Below are positions 6,891 through 13,828 of a DNA stretch of 16,958 bases, piece after piece. The stretch spans positions 1 through 16,958 of the forward strand of contig JAEYYB010000045.1 of assembly GCA_023430975.1 (NCBI GenBank), read 5' to 3'. Within the stretch, counting starts at the first letter, position 1. Each line of letters opens with the position of its first letter. The position numbers were made by a program, and so were the translations under genes. The notes beneath the pieces are model-generated. The model saw nothing but the letters and a program-made list of their open reading frames with translations. It made no database searches and was not told the DNA's origin. Origin of the DNA: Bacillota bacterium (GTDB lineage Bacteria > Bacillota > Clostridia > Acetivibrionales > DSM-2933).

Positions 6891-7760
6891 ATGTTTACAA
6901 GAAATTTAAAAAGTATTGGTACATTTTCATTGCTATTTTTGTTTTTTATCTCCAGTATAACGGTTAATGTGTATGCAGAAGATTCAACTAGTGTTTTTAA
7001 AACAGCAAAAGCAATTAAAATTGGAGAAAATATAGGTGCACAATTAAGTAAAGTCGGTGAAAAAGATTATTACACATTTACAACAAAAGCTGCAGGAAGC
7101 TATATTATAAGAACTTCAGGTGGAATGGATACTGTTGGTGTTCTTTATGACCGGAATTTTAAAGAGATTAAAATGAATGACGAGGGGGATTCAGGAACAT
7201 CCAACTTCTGTATAATTTCAAACCTTGAAGCAAATAAAACATATTATGTATGTGTTTATAGTTACACAGAGGATGAAATAGGTGATTATCAGATAAGTGT
7301 TGTTAAAAGTAATATACTGGTACATTCATTTAATGAGTATAGTGAAAATGATATTATAGCAAATATTGTAGTTTTTAACACTACAAAGGAACCTATTAAA
7401 CTATCCGATTTAAAATTAAGATATTATTTTACCCATGAAGGTAATGCAAAACAAACATTTAAATGTGAGTATTCCAGCATTGGAGAGGCTAATGTGAAGG
7501 GTATGATTGAAAATATTAAAGATAAGTCGGAAAATGCCGATACTTATGTTGAAATAATGTTCAATGATAAATCAAGCGTTATTGAATCAGGCTATTACAC
7601 AGAAATTAAGTTTGTAATTAGCAACAGTGGAAGTGTAAAAAATAAAATGGATAATGATTGGTCAGCTAATAGAAATTTGGAAGAGTATGTTATAAACAGC
7701 AATATTACTGGATATTTAGACGGTATTTTAGATTGGGGTAATGAACCTAGGAATGAATGA
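6891..7760 (+). CDS. Secreted PPC-like + CBM3 protein without catalytic domain or dockerin
   Basis: A 289-residue exported protein. A signal peptide occupies about 1-29 (hydrophobic core SLLFLFFISSITVNV, cleavage at VYA-ED). Residues about 35-137 look like a bacterial pre-peptidase C-terminal (PPC) beta-sandwich: GEKDYYTFTT, then YIIRTSGGMDT and GDYQISV. Residues about 140-287 form a CBM3 module (LSDLKLRYYFTHEG, NADTYVEIMF, TGYLDGILDWGNEP). The aromatic and basic residues of the flat cellulose-binding strip (Tyr67, Arg112, Trp118 in the CipA CBM3a numbering) have no equivalents, so it may bind something other than crystalline cellulose or act as a sensor or adaptor. GAGGAGG lies just before the ATG. 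A CheW gene starts 48 bases downstream with no terminator between, so the two are probably one transcript. Confidence 0.88.
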   Translation: MFTRNLKSIGTFSLLFLFFISSITVNVYAEDSTSVFKTAKAIKIGENIGAQLSKVGEKDYYTFTTKAAGSYIIRTSGGMDTVGVLYDRNFKEIKMNDEGDSGTSNFCIISNLEANKTYYVCVYSYTEDEIGDYQISVVKSNILVHSFNEYSENDIIANIVVFNTTKEPIKLSDLKLRYYFTHEGNAKQTFKCEYSSIGEANVKGMIENIKDKSENADTYVEIMFNDKSSVIESGYYTEIKFVISNSGSVKNKMDNDWSANRNLEEYVINSNITGYLDGILDWGNEPRNE

Positions 7761-7808
7761 AAAATAACTATAATTTAGCAAAATACAGTGTATTGGGAGG
7801 AAATATAA

Positions 7809-8273
7809 ATGGATGAAATGCAAGTAGTACTGTTTAACCTAAATGAAATTGCTTGCGGGACGGATTCTTCGCAGGTTCACGAGATTGTCAAGTTTCAGGA
7901 AATTAGTAGGGTTCCCAATATGCCAAGATTTGTAGAAGGAATAATCAACTTAAGAGGCAAAGTCGTTCCAATAGTCAATCTGAATAGACGTTTTGAATTA
8001 GGCGAAACACCAATAACTAAGAAAACAAAAATAATTATTACTAAAATTAATGAGTCTTTTATTGGATATTTGGTTAATGAAGTTTCAGAAATAGCTAAAT
8101 TTCCAGGTAAGGACTTAGAACAGCCATCAGAGATATTAAGAAAGATAAACAATACCTACATTAAATGTGTTGGAATAAAAGAAGAGAAGATAACAATAAT
8201 TCTTGATCTTGCCGCTATTTTGAGCGACAATGAGTTGGAAATGGTTAATGGCAGCACCTTGGTAACGGTATAA
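7809..8273 (+). CDS. cheW: CheW-domain chemotaxis coupling protein
   Basis: A 154-residue cytoplasmic protein made of one CheW domain, which in chemosensory arrays bridges methyl-accepting receptors and the kinase CheA. Recognisable family features are the N-terminal strand VVLFNLNEIACG, the segment VHEIVKFQEISRVPNMPRFVEGIINLRGK-type core (about residues 23-51, with the usual P-x-x-P and GxxNLRG), VVPIVNLNRRFEL, and the second half IGYLVNEVSEIAKFP and IIILDLAAIL. Length is normal for CheW. The ATG has GGGAGG about 8 bases upstream. No CheA, receptor or CheY gene is nearby, so this is an orphan CheW; its only operon partner is the secreted CBM3 protein. The connection to carbohydrate sensing is inferred from position. 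Confidence 0.93.
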   Translation: MDEMQVVLFNLNEIACGTDSSQVHEIVKFQEISRVPNMPRFVEGIINLRGKVVPIVNLNRRFELGETPITKKTKIIITKINESFIGYLVNEVSEIAKFPGKDLEQPSEILRKINNTYIKCVGIKEEKITIILDLAAILSDNELEMVNGSTLVTV

Positions 8274-8288
8274 AGTGTAAAAAAATAA

Positions 8289-8325
8289 AAAATTCCTTAC
8301 TTGCTGTCTGTAAGGAATTTTTTTT
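8289..8325. terminator. Bidirectional terminator between cheW and ychF
   Basis: AAAATTCCTTAC (8289-8300) and GTAAGGAATTTT (8310-8321) form a perfect 12-bp stem around a 9-base loop, with Ts after it on the plus strand and a T-rich tract on the minus strand as well. It separates two convergent genes. Confidence 0.9.
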
Positions 8326-8348
8326 ATGTCCAGGAAGCTTATGAGAAA

Positions 8349-9443
8349 CTATACATTAAACCTGAAAAGTGTAATATCACCGTCATTCATAACATATTCC
8401 TTGCCTTCGGAACGGACAAGTCCCTTTTCGCGGGCAGCGGCATAAGAACCGCATTCCATCAGATCTTTGTATGCAACAACTTCTGCACGTATAAATCCTC
8501 TTTCAAAGTCACTGTGTATTTTCCCTGCTGCCTGGGGAGCCTTAGTGCCCTTAACAATGGTCCATGCCCTTACTTCGGGCTGGCCTGCGGTCAAATATGA
8601 AATAAGGCCTAAAAGCTTGTAACTGGCTTTTATCAGCTTGTCCAAGCCTGATTCCGCTATGCCGAGTTCGTTTAAAAACTCTGCTTTTTCATCATCTTCC
8701 AGCTGGGCAATTTCTTCTTCCACCTTTGCACTAATGACAATTACTTCAGCACCGTCTTTTTGAGCAAATTCTTTGAGTTCATTAACCAATGGGTTTGTGT
8801 CAATGGACGAAAGACTGTCTTCTGCTACATTTGCAGCATAAAGCACAGGCTTTGATGTTAACAGAAATACATCATCCATCATTTGCAATTCTTCAGGTGC
8901 GAAACTCATAGATCTCACGGACATGCCACTTTCGAGGTTTGTTTTTATTTTTTCATAAAGTTCTATTTCCAAAAGGTATTTTTTGTCTCCTGACTTTAGC
9001 ATCTTTTTGGTTCTGTCAATTCTTCTTTCTATAACTTCCAAATCAGCAAAAATTAATTCAAGGTTAATGGTTTCGATGTCCCTCTTTGGTCCGATTGAAC
9101 CGTCAACATGGACAATATTGCCATCTTCAAAACAGCGTACTACATGAACTATTGCATCTACTTCGCGTATATGGGAAAGGAATTTGTTACCAAGACCTTC
9201 ACCTTTGCTGGCACCCCTCACGAGACCTGCAATATCAACGAATTCTATTGTTGTAGGGGTTACTTTTTCTGGATTATACATTTCGGCCAGTTTTTGCAGT
9301 CTTTCATCAGGCACTGGAACAATTCCTACATTTGGCTCTATTGTACAAAAGGGATAATTAGCACACTCGGCGCCTGCCTTTGTAATTGCGTTGAATAAAG
9401 TGCTCTTACCCACATTTGGTAAACCCACAATTCCTAATTTCAT
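8349..9443 (-). CDS. ychF: YchF/OLA1-family redox-regulated nucleotide-binding protein
   Basis: A 364-residue cytoplasmic P-loop protein of the TRAFAC/Obg class, widely conserved and ribosome-associated; family members hydrolyse ATP in preference to GTP. The Walker A is GLPNVGKST (7-15), followed by NYPFCTIEPN, the G3 motif DIAGLV with KGEGLGNKFLSHIREVDAI, and a G4 region AANVAED in which the GTP-specifying NKxD is replaced, as usual for YchF. A coiled-coil helical insert lies around 125-185. The C-terminal TGS domain runs from about 280 to the end (PEVRAWTIVKGTKAPQAAG and GKEYVMNDGDI). Length equals the family norm. The ATG follows AAAGGA. It lies 85 bases after the DUF2971 gene on the same strand and may be partly co-transcribed with it. 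Confidence 0.97.
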   Translation of the reverse strand: MKLGIVGLPNVGKSTLFNAITKAGAECANYPFCTIEPNVGIVPVPDERLQKLAEMYNPEKVTPTTIEFVDIAGLVRGASKGEGLGNKFLSHIREVDAIVHVVRCFEDGNIVHVDGSIGPKRDIETINLELIFADLEVIERRIDRTKKMLKSGDKKYLLEIELYEKIKTNLESGMSVRSMSFAPEELQMMDDVFLLTSKPVLYAANVAEDSLSSIDTNPLVNELKEFAQKDGAEVIVISAKVEEEIAQLEDDEKAEFLNELGIAESGLDKLIKASYKLLGLISYLTAGQPEVRAWTIVKGTKAPQAAGKIHSDFERGFIRAEVVAYKDLMECGSYAAAREKGLVRSEGKEYVMNDGDITLFRFNV

Positions 9444-9528
9444 TTATATCGATCCTTTCATATTAAATAAGTAGTTCCACCACAGTATTATAACATGAAT
9501 TTTCCTGCGTATACAACATTACCAATTC

Positions 9529-10359
9529 TTATGGAAATACATTTTTGAGAAAGGGAAGACCGTTTTTCCATTCAAGCTGTGCATAAGGTATGCCGAATTG
9601 TCCTATTGAACCCCAATATACCGAAGGTAACTTTGCTCCCATTACTATTGCACATAATGATTCGTTAACCGGTAAATACAAATACTCTTTATTTGAATAA
9701 TCACACACCATTATTCTAAACTCATTTTCAACTTCCCAGTCAATTGTTTTTGTGAACAAAAGGTCTTTAATATTTCGATTTGTAAACTCATCCAAAACTT
9801 TTGTAAGCCCATAAGTTTCAATGTCTTCATAATTTATACCGAGCTTTTCAATATGGTTTTCCAAAGCCACATAGTTAACAAGGTTATCATTATAAACTTT
9901 ATACTTTTCTTTTCCACCAAAATTAATATTCAAAGATTCAATGAGTTTAGCTTTATCAAATATAAGGCATAGGCCTTTATGATTATCTGCATAATGTGAC
10001 CATAATGTGGGCTTGTTAAACCCCCTGTATATCCCTTTGTAATGGTCAGGAACATTAAATATCTTCTCTGAATCCCGGGAGAAACATATTACTTTATGAT
10101 TGCTCCTAAACTTATCAAAATAATTGCGAATTTCAAGTATCTTTTTTAAAGGTTCGGAGTTTACATCTGCTGTGTGATTATCAAAACCAGGAAAGTATGG
10201 GTGCAGAATTTGATATTCTCTAGGATCATTTACTTCAGAAAGAGGAGACAGTCTTAATTTCATATCCTTTAGTATATACTCCAGACCTATTTCAAGTGTC
10301 GTATAGTGGTAAACATATTGATCAACTGATTTAATGTTGTTATCGAAGCAATTGTTCAT
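9529..10359 (-). CDS. DUF2971-family protein of unknown function
   Basis: A protein of about 276 residues recognised as DUF2971 by its motif order: VYHYTTLEIGLEYIL near the N-terminus, LSPLSEVNDPREY shortly after, VICFSRD in the middle, TLWSHYADNHKGLCLIFDK, and FRIMV with IVMGAKLP toward the end. No signal peptide or membrane span is seen in this version, so it is probably cytoplasmic. The family is scattered among bacteria, often in variable regions; its activity is not known to me. The ATG at 10359 is preferred because GGGTG lies 6 bases upstream; the longest open frame starts at 10404, but there no ribosome binding site is visible and 15 hydrophobic residues would be added. It is divergent from the CBM array gene and upstream of ychF. 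Confidence 0.82.
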   Translation of the reverse strand: MNNCFDNNIKSVDQYVYHYTTLEIGLEYILKDMKLRLSPLSEVNDPREYQILHPYFPGFDNHTADVNSEPLKKILEIRNYFDKFRSNHKVICFSRDSEKIFNVPDHYKGIYRGFNKPTLWSHYADNHKGLCLIFDKAKLIESLNINFGGKEKYKVYNDNLVNYVALENHIEKLGINYEDIETYGLTKVLDEFTNRNIKDLLFTKTIDWEVENEFRIMVCDYSNKEYLYLPVNESLCAIVMGAKLPSVYWGSIGQFGIPYAQLEWKNGLPFLKNVFP

Positions 10360-10624
10360 AAATACACCCATATAGCTTATTATATAAAATATATTAACCA
10401 ACATAAAGCTAAAAAATGTAGAAATAATCTACTGAAAATTGAATGTATTTGGAATTAAAGTGAAAAACACGTCGAATAAAAAATAATTGTGTCAAGATGG
10501 ATATATTATGTATTCTTGTACTATAATAGAAATGTAAACGATGTTTAACTCATGTGCTTGTATAGTATATATTACATGCGGGGTATTTATAGAATATTGT
10601 AATACTGCATAGGTTATCCAAAAG

Positions 10625-10642
10625 TACCATTGTTATATGGTA
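10625..10642. promoter_or_regulatory. Small palindrome in the DUF2971 / CBM-array intergenic region
   Basis: TACCAT (10625-10630) and ATGGTA (10637-10642) form a 6-bp inverted repeat around TGTTAT, about 125 bases before the CBM array gene. TATAAT occurs at 10522-10527 (after TTGTAC at 10515-10520, too close to act as its -35) and at 10719-10724, but neither has a good -35 at 17 bases. Otherwise 10405-10764 shows no gene and no riboswitch that I can recognise. Confidence 0.25.
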
Positions 10643-10764
10643 GATTCTTGTATAAAGGGGGCAGTAGTTTAATAATATTCAAAACCTATGTTTATCTTCC
10701 GTAGAAATAAAATTCTTTTATAATATTCTATTGATATAAATTAAATTAACTTGGGGGTACGTAT

Positions 10765-12792
10765 ATGCTTAAAAAGGTCAAGAGTTTATTTTTAGCAGCA
10801 GCCTTTATGACTACTTTGATTCCTAATTGTGCCATAGCAGCTTCTTCAGATGCAATCCTTGACACAAACTTCAACGACAACAAGATAAGTGGCTGGCGGT
10901 TGGATGTTTCTGGAAAATCCAAAGGCAGCATAAAGGTTAAGAACAAAGAGTTAATGGTAAGTCTGGAAAATAAGGGTGTTAATAAATGGGACGTAGCTTT
11001 AAAGCATTCAATAACACCTCTGGAAATTGGAGGAACTTACAAAGTCGAGTTTGAAGTATATTCCGACAAGCAGGAAAGCATTTATGCAAAGATAGGCGAC
11101 TGTAATGATCCGTTCAGAGAATACTGGAACAACAATTGGAGTCCAATAGAAATAAATAGGTATAAGAAAACTATATCTCAGACCTTTACAGTTACAAACT
11201 CATCTGATGCAGAAGAAATGGCATTTCATCTCGGTGGAGAATTAAAGGGAATAGTACCATGTAGAATTTACTTTGATGATATAAAAATAACAAAATTATC
11301 TTCTAAAAATGATGTATTAAAATATAACTTTAATGATAATAAAATAGGAAGCTGGAAGCTGGATTTGGCGGGTGATGCTAAAGCGTTTACCTTTGTAAGA
11401 AACGGGCAGTTAAAGACACAGGTGTTTTCAAAAGGAACTAACAGATGGGACATAGCGTTAAAGCATGCAATAACTCCTTTGGAAATAGATGCAACATATA
11501 AGGTTGACTTTAAGTTAAGTGCTAAGAAAGACACAAGCGTTTATGCCAAGATAGGTGATACGGCAGAACCATACAAGGAATACTGGAATAACAATTGGAG
11601 CCCTATTAAGTTAACTGCAAATAAACCAGTGTCAATTTCACAGACTTTTGTTGTAACAGGCCGTTCAGATCAGGAAGAGATTGCGTTCCACTTGGGCGGT
11701 GATTTATGCCTTTCTAAAATTTGTGAAATAAGCTTTGATGATATATCCATCACAAAAATCCCAAGGATTATACCTACACCAACATCAACTACCCCACCAA
11801 CACCTACTCCTACTCCAACAAACACACCAACTCAATCAACCGATATTTTGAATTGTAATTTTGATAATGGTGACATAACTGGATGGAATATTGACACAAA
11901 TAATGGAGGAGAAGCAGATTACTCGATAGTAGGCGGGGCATTGCAGGTTAATGTTAAGGCTCCCGGCGTAGAGCAATGGGATGTAGCTCTGACTCATAAA
12001 ATACCTTCGTTGATTGCAGGAACAACTTATAAAGTTGAATTCAAGATCAAAGCTTTAAAGGATTCAAAGGTATATGCCAAGATTGGTGATGTTTCTGAAC
12101 CATACAGGGAAGTGTGGAATAATAATTGGATTCAGATAAACCTACCTGCAAGTCAGACTGTATCAATCGTACAAACTTTTATGCCAAGTGTTACATGTCC
12201 TGATGAGCATTTAGCATTCTTCTTCGGCGGAAGGAATGCAAACGCAGAGACAAATGATATTGTACTGGATGATATAAAAATATCAAAGGTAATCGCAACA
12301 AGTACTCCTACTCCTACGCCAACTCCAACAGCTCCTGCAGGAGTTATAAATTACAATTTTAATGATGGCTCCAAGGGAGAGTGGATACTTGATACAGCCA
12401 ACGGTGCTGCAGCCACTTATGCAGTAGATAACGGAGAAATGAAAGTTCAAGTTAATGCAGCCGGTGAATATAAATGGGATGTAGCTCTTTATCACAAATT
12501 ACCTGCTTTTAAAATTGGTAAAGTATATGATATAACGTTTAAGATGAGAGCTTCAAAAGATGCCAAAGTATTTGTAAAAGTTGGAGATATTGGTGAGCCA
12601 TTCAGAGAAATATGGAATAATTCATTTAATGAATATACATTAACAGCTGATCAAAATATTACAGTATCAAGCAATTTTACTCCGACATATGATTCAGCTG
12701 ATCAATTGGTAGCTTTCCATATTGGTGGTAAATTAGCCGGTGAAGTGCCATATGATCTTTACTTTGATGATATTCAAATTTCTGAAAAATAA
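10765..12792 (+). CDS. Secreted protein of four tandem CBM4/9-like modules
   Basis: A 675-residue exported protein consisting only of binding-type modules. A signal peptide (about 1-26, ending NCAIA-AS) is followed by four copies of a ~148-residue beta-sandwich: about 31-177, 184-331, 360-508 and 527-674. Each copy has a start like NFNDNKISGW, then KWDVAL-H, YKVEF, the strongest block VYAKIGD-EPYRE-WNNNW, a FHLGG segment and a closing FDDIKI. This pattern resembles the CBM4/9 (CenC-like) superfamily; family assignment is tentative. Modules 1 and 2 abut with a few residues between; Pro-Thr linkers (335-357 and 511-524) separate 2/3 and 3/4. There is no catalytic domain, dockerin, SLH domain or sorting signal. 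GGGGG precedes the ATG, and a strong terminator follows, so it is a single-gene unit. A two-component system lies downstream on the same strand. Confidence 0.88.
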   Translation: MLKKVKSLFLAAAFMTTLIPNCAIAASSDAILDTNFNDNKISGWRLDVSGKSKGSIKVKNKELMVSLENKGVNKWDVALKHSITPLEIGGTYKVEFEVYSDKQESIYAKIGDCNDPFREYWNNNWSPIEINRYKKTISQTFTVTNSSDAEEMAFHLGGELKGIVPCRIYFDDIKITKLSSKNDVLKYNFNDNKIGSWKLDLAGDAKAFTFVRNGQLKTQVFSKGTNRWDIALKHAITPLEIDATYKVDFKLSAKKDTSVYAKIGDTAEPYKEYWNNNWSPIKLTANKPVSISQTFVVTGRSDQEEIAFHLGGDLCLSKICEISFDDISITKIPRIIPTPTSTTPPTPTPTPTNTPTQSTDILNCNFDNGDITGWNIDTNNGGEADYSIVGGALQVNVKAPGVEQWDVALTHKIPSLIAGTTYKVEFKIKALKDSKVYAKIGDVSEPYREVWNNNWIQINLPASQTVSIVQTFMPSVTCPDEHLAFFFGGRNANAETNDIVLDDIKISKVIATSTPTPTPTPTAPAGVINYNFNDGSKGEWILDTANGAAATYAVDNGEMKVQVNAAGEYKWDVALYHKLPAFKIGKVYDITFKMRASKDAKVFVKVGDIGEPFREIWNNSFNEYTLTADQNITVSSNFTPTYDSADQLVAFHIGGKLAGEVPYDLYFDDIQISEK

Positions 12793-12832
12793 TTATTAAA
12801 ACGAATTAAGCACTACATTCAATCATGCCTCT

Positions 12833-12867
12833 AGATGATTCCTGAAAAACGGGAGTCATCTTTTTTT
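12833..12867 (+). terminator. Intrinsic terminator of the CBM array gene
   Basis: AGATGATTCC (12833-12842) pairs with GGGAGTCATCT (12851-12861) with one G-U wobble, followed by a run of seven Ts. It lies 41 bases after the stop codon. Confidence 0.88.
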
Positions 12868-12969
12868 ATGACTTGGATGTTTTTGTATAATACTAATCTT
12901 CATAATATGGTGATGTAAAATTAATAGTGGTGTGGTAATATGAAAAGCAGTTAAGGAAAGATTTAATCG

Positions 12970-12991
12970 TTCCTTAAGAAATTCTTAATAA
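12970..12991 (+). promoter_or_regulatory. Candidate response-regulator operator (11-bp direct repeat)
   Basis: TTCCTTAAGAA is followed directly by ATTCTTAATAA, so CTTAA recurs at 12973 and 12984, exactly 11 bases apart; TTAAGAA-A-TTCTTAA (12974-12988) is also a perfect inverted repeat. OmpR/PhoB-family regulators commonly bind direct half-sites at about this helical spacing. It lies about 150 bases upstream of the response regulator gene, so autoregulation is plausible but not shown. Confidence 0.4.
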
Positions 12992-13047
12992 TTTCATTCG
13001 CCCTTTTGTAAGATTTGAGTTTTATACTTTTTATATATCAAGAGTTA

Positions 13048-13095
13048 GTATTGCTTCGAAGCAGTAATACCAAGCTTGGCACATAGCCAAAAAAG
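13048..13095 (+). promoter_or_regulatory. Hairpins in the leader of the two-component operon
   Basis: A 23-base imperfect palindrome at 13048-13070 is centred on the perfect 12-mer TGCTTCGAAGCA, with GTAT and ATAC at its ends. It is followed by TTGGC (13076-13080) pairing with GCCAA (13086-13090) across ACATA. No U-tract follows, so these are not terminators; they may be protein-binding sites or leader structure. Confidence 0.35.
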
Positions 13096-13138
13096 TGAAA
13101 GGGTGATGGGATGAAAACTGGAATAAAGAGGGGAAAAC

Positions 13139-13828
13139 ATGAACATATTAGTCTGCGATGATGAAAAGGAAATAGTGGAAGCAATTGAAATTTACTTAAA
13201 GCATGAGGGTTATGAGGTGTTTAAGGCATCAAACGGACTTGAGGCACTGTCAATAATTGAAAATACAGAAATTCATCTCATAATAATGGATATAATGATG
13301 CCGAAGATGAATGGCATAAGGGCTACCATGAAAATAAGGGAGAAGAAAAATATTCCTGTCATCATGTTGTCTGCAAAATCTGAAGATACGGATAAAATTC
13401 TTGGACTTAATATAGGTGCAGACGACTATGTCACAAAGCCTTTTAATGCACTTGAGCTTATGGCCAGAGTAAAGTCACAACTTAGAAGGTATACAATGCT
13501 TGGAAGTATGGAAGTAAAAAGCGATGTGTGGAGGAGTGGAGGTCTTGTTGTGGATGACAGCCGCAAGGAGGTAACAGTAGATGGTGAAGCTGTTAAGCTG
13601 ACGCCTGTTGAATACAAAATATTAAAGCTCCTTTGTGAAAACGCAGGAAGAGTTTATTCAATGGATCAGATATATGAGCAGGTTTGGAATGAGCCGTCCT
13701 TCAACCCGGAAAACACTGTGACTGTCCATATCAGAAGGATCAGGGAGAAGATAGAGCTTAATCCTAAAGAGCCAAAATATTTAAAGGTGGTGTGGGGAAT
13801 TGGATACAAAATTGAGAAATATCAGTAG
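13139..13828 (+). CDS. OmpR/PhoB-family (VanR-like) response regulator
   Basis: A 229-residue cytoplasmic transcription regulator. The receiver domain (about 1-115) has the acidic pair D7/D8 in LVCDDEKE, the phospho-acceptor D51 in IIMDIMMPKMNG, S78 in VIMLSAKSED, and K100 in GADDYVTKPF. The winged-helix DNA-binding domain (about 130-229) shows VKLTPVEYKILKLLCENAG, then NPENTVTVHIRRIREKIE and VVWGIGYKIE, all typical of OmpR/PhoB proteins. GAGGGG lies about 8 bases before the ATG. Its 3' end overlaps the kinase gene by 29 bases, showing tight translational coupling and a cognate pair. A direct repeat upstream (12970-12991) is a candidate site for autoregulation. The regulon is unknown; the closest candidate by position is the CBM array gene. 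Confidence 0.96.
   Translation: MNILVCDDEKEIVEAIEIYLKHEGYEVFKASNGLEALSIIENTEIHLIIMDIMMPKMNGIRATMKIREKKNIPVIMLSAKSEDTDKILGLNIGADDYVTKPFNALELMARVKSQLRRYTMLGSMEVKSDVWRSGGLVVDDSRKEVTVDGEAVKLTPVEYKILKLLCENAGRVYSMDQIYEQVWNEPSFNPENTVTVHIRRIREKIELNPKEPKYLKVVWGIGYKIEKYQ

Noticed and set aside
8301..8600. A 99-codon plus-strand frame
   Set aside because: It is antisense to the TGS domain of ychF and begins inside a terminator hairpin.
10405..10764. Possible riboswitch before the CBM array gene
   Set aside because: I looked for c-di-GMP, TPP, purine, SAM and lysine-type conserved cores and found none; only small inverted repeats are present.
11770..11840. Simple-sequence repeat in the CBM array gene
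   Set aside because: It encodes an ordinary Pro-Thr linker, common between modules of clostridial secreted proteins.
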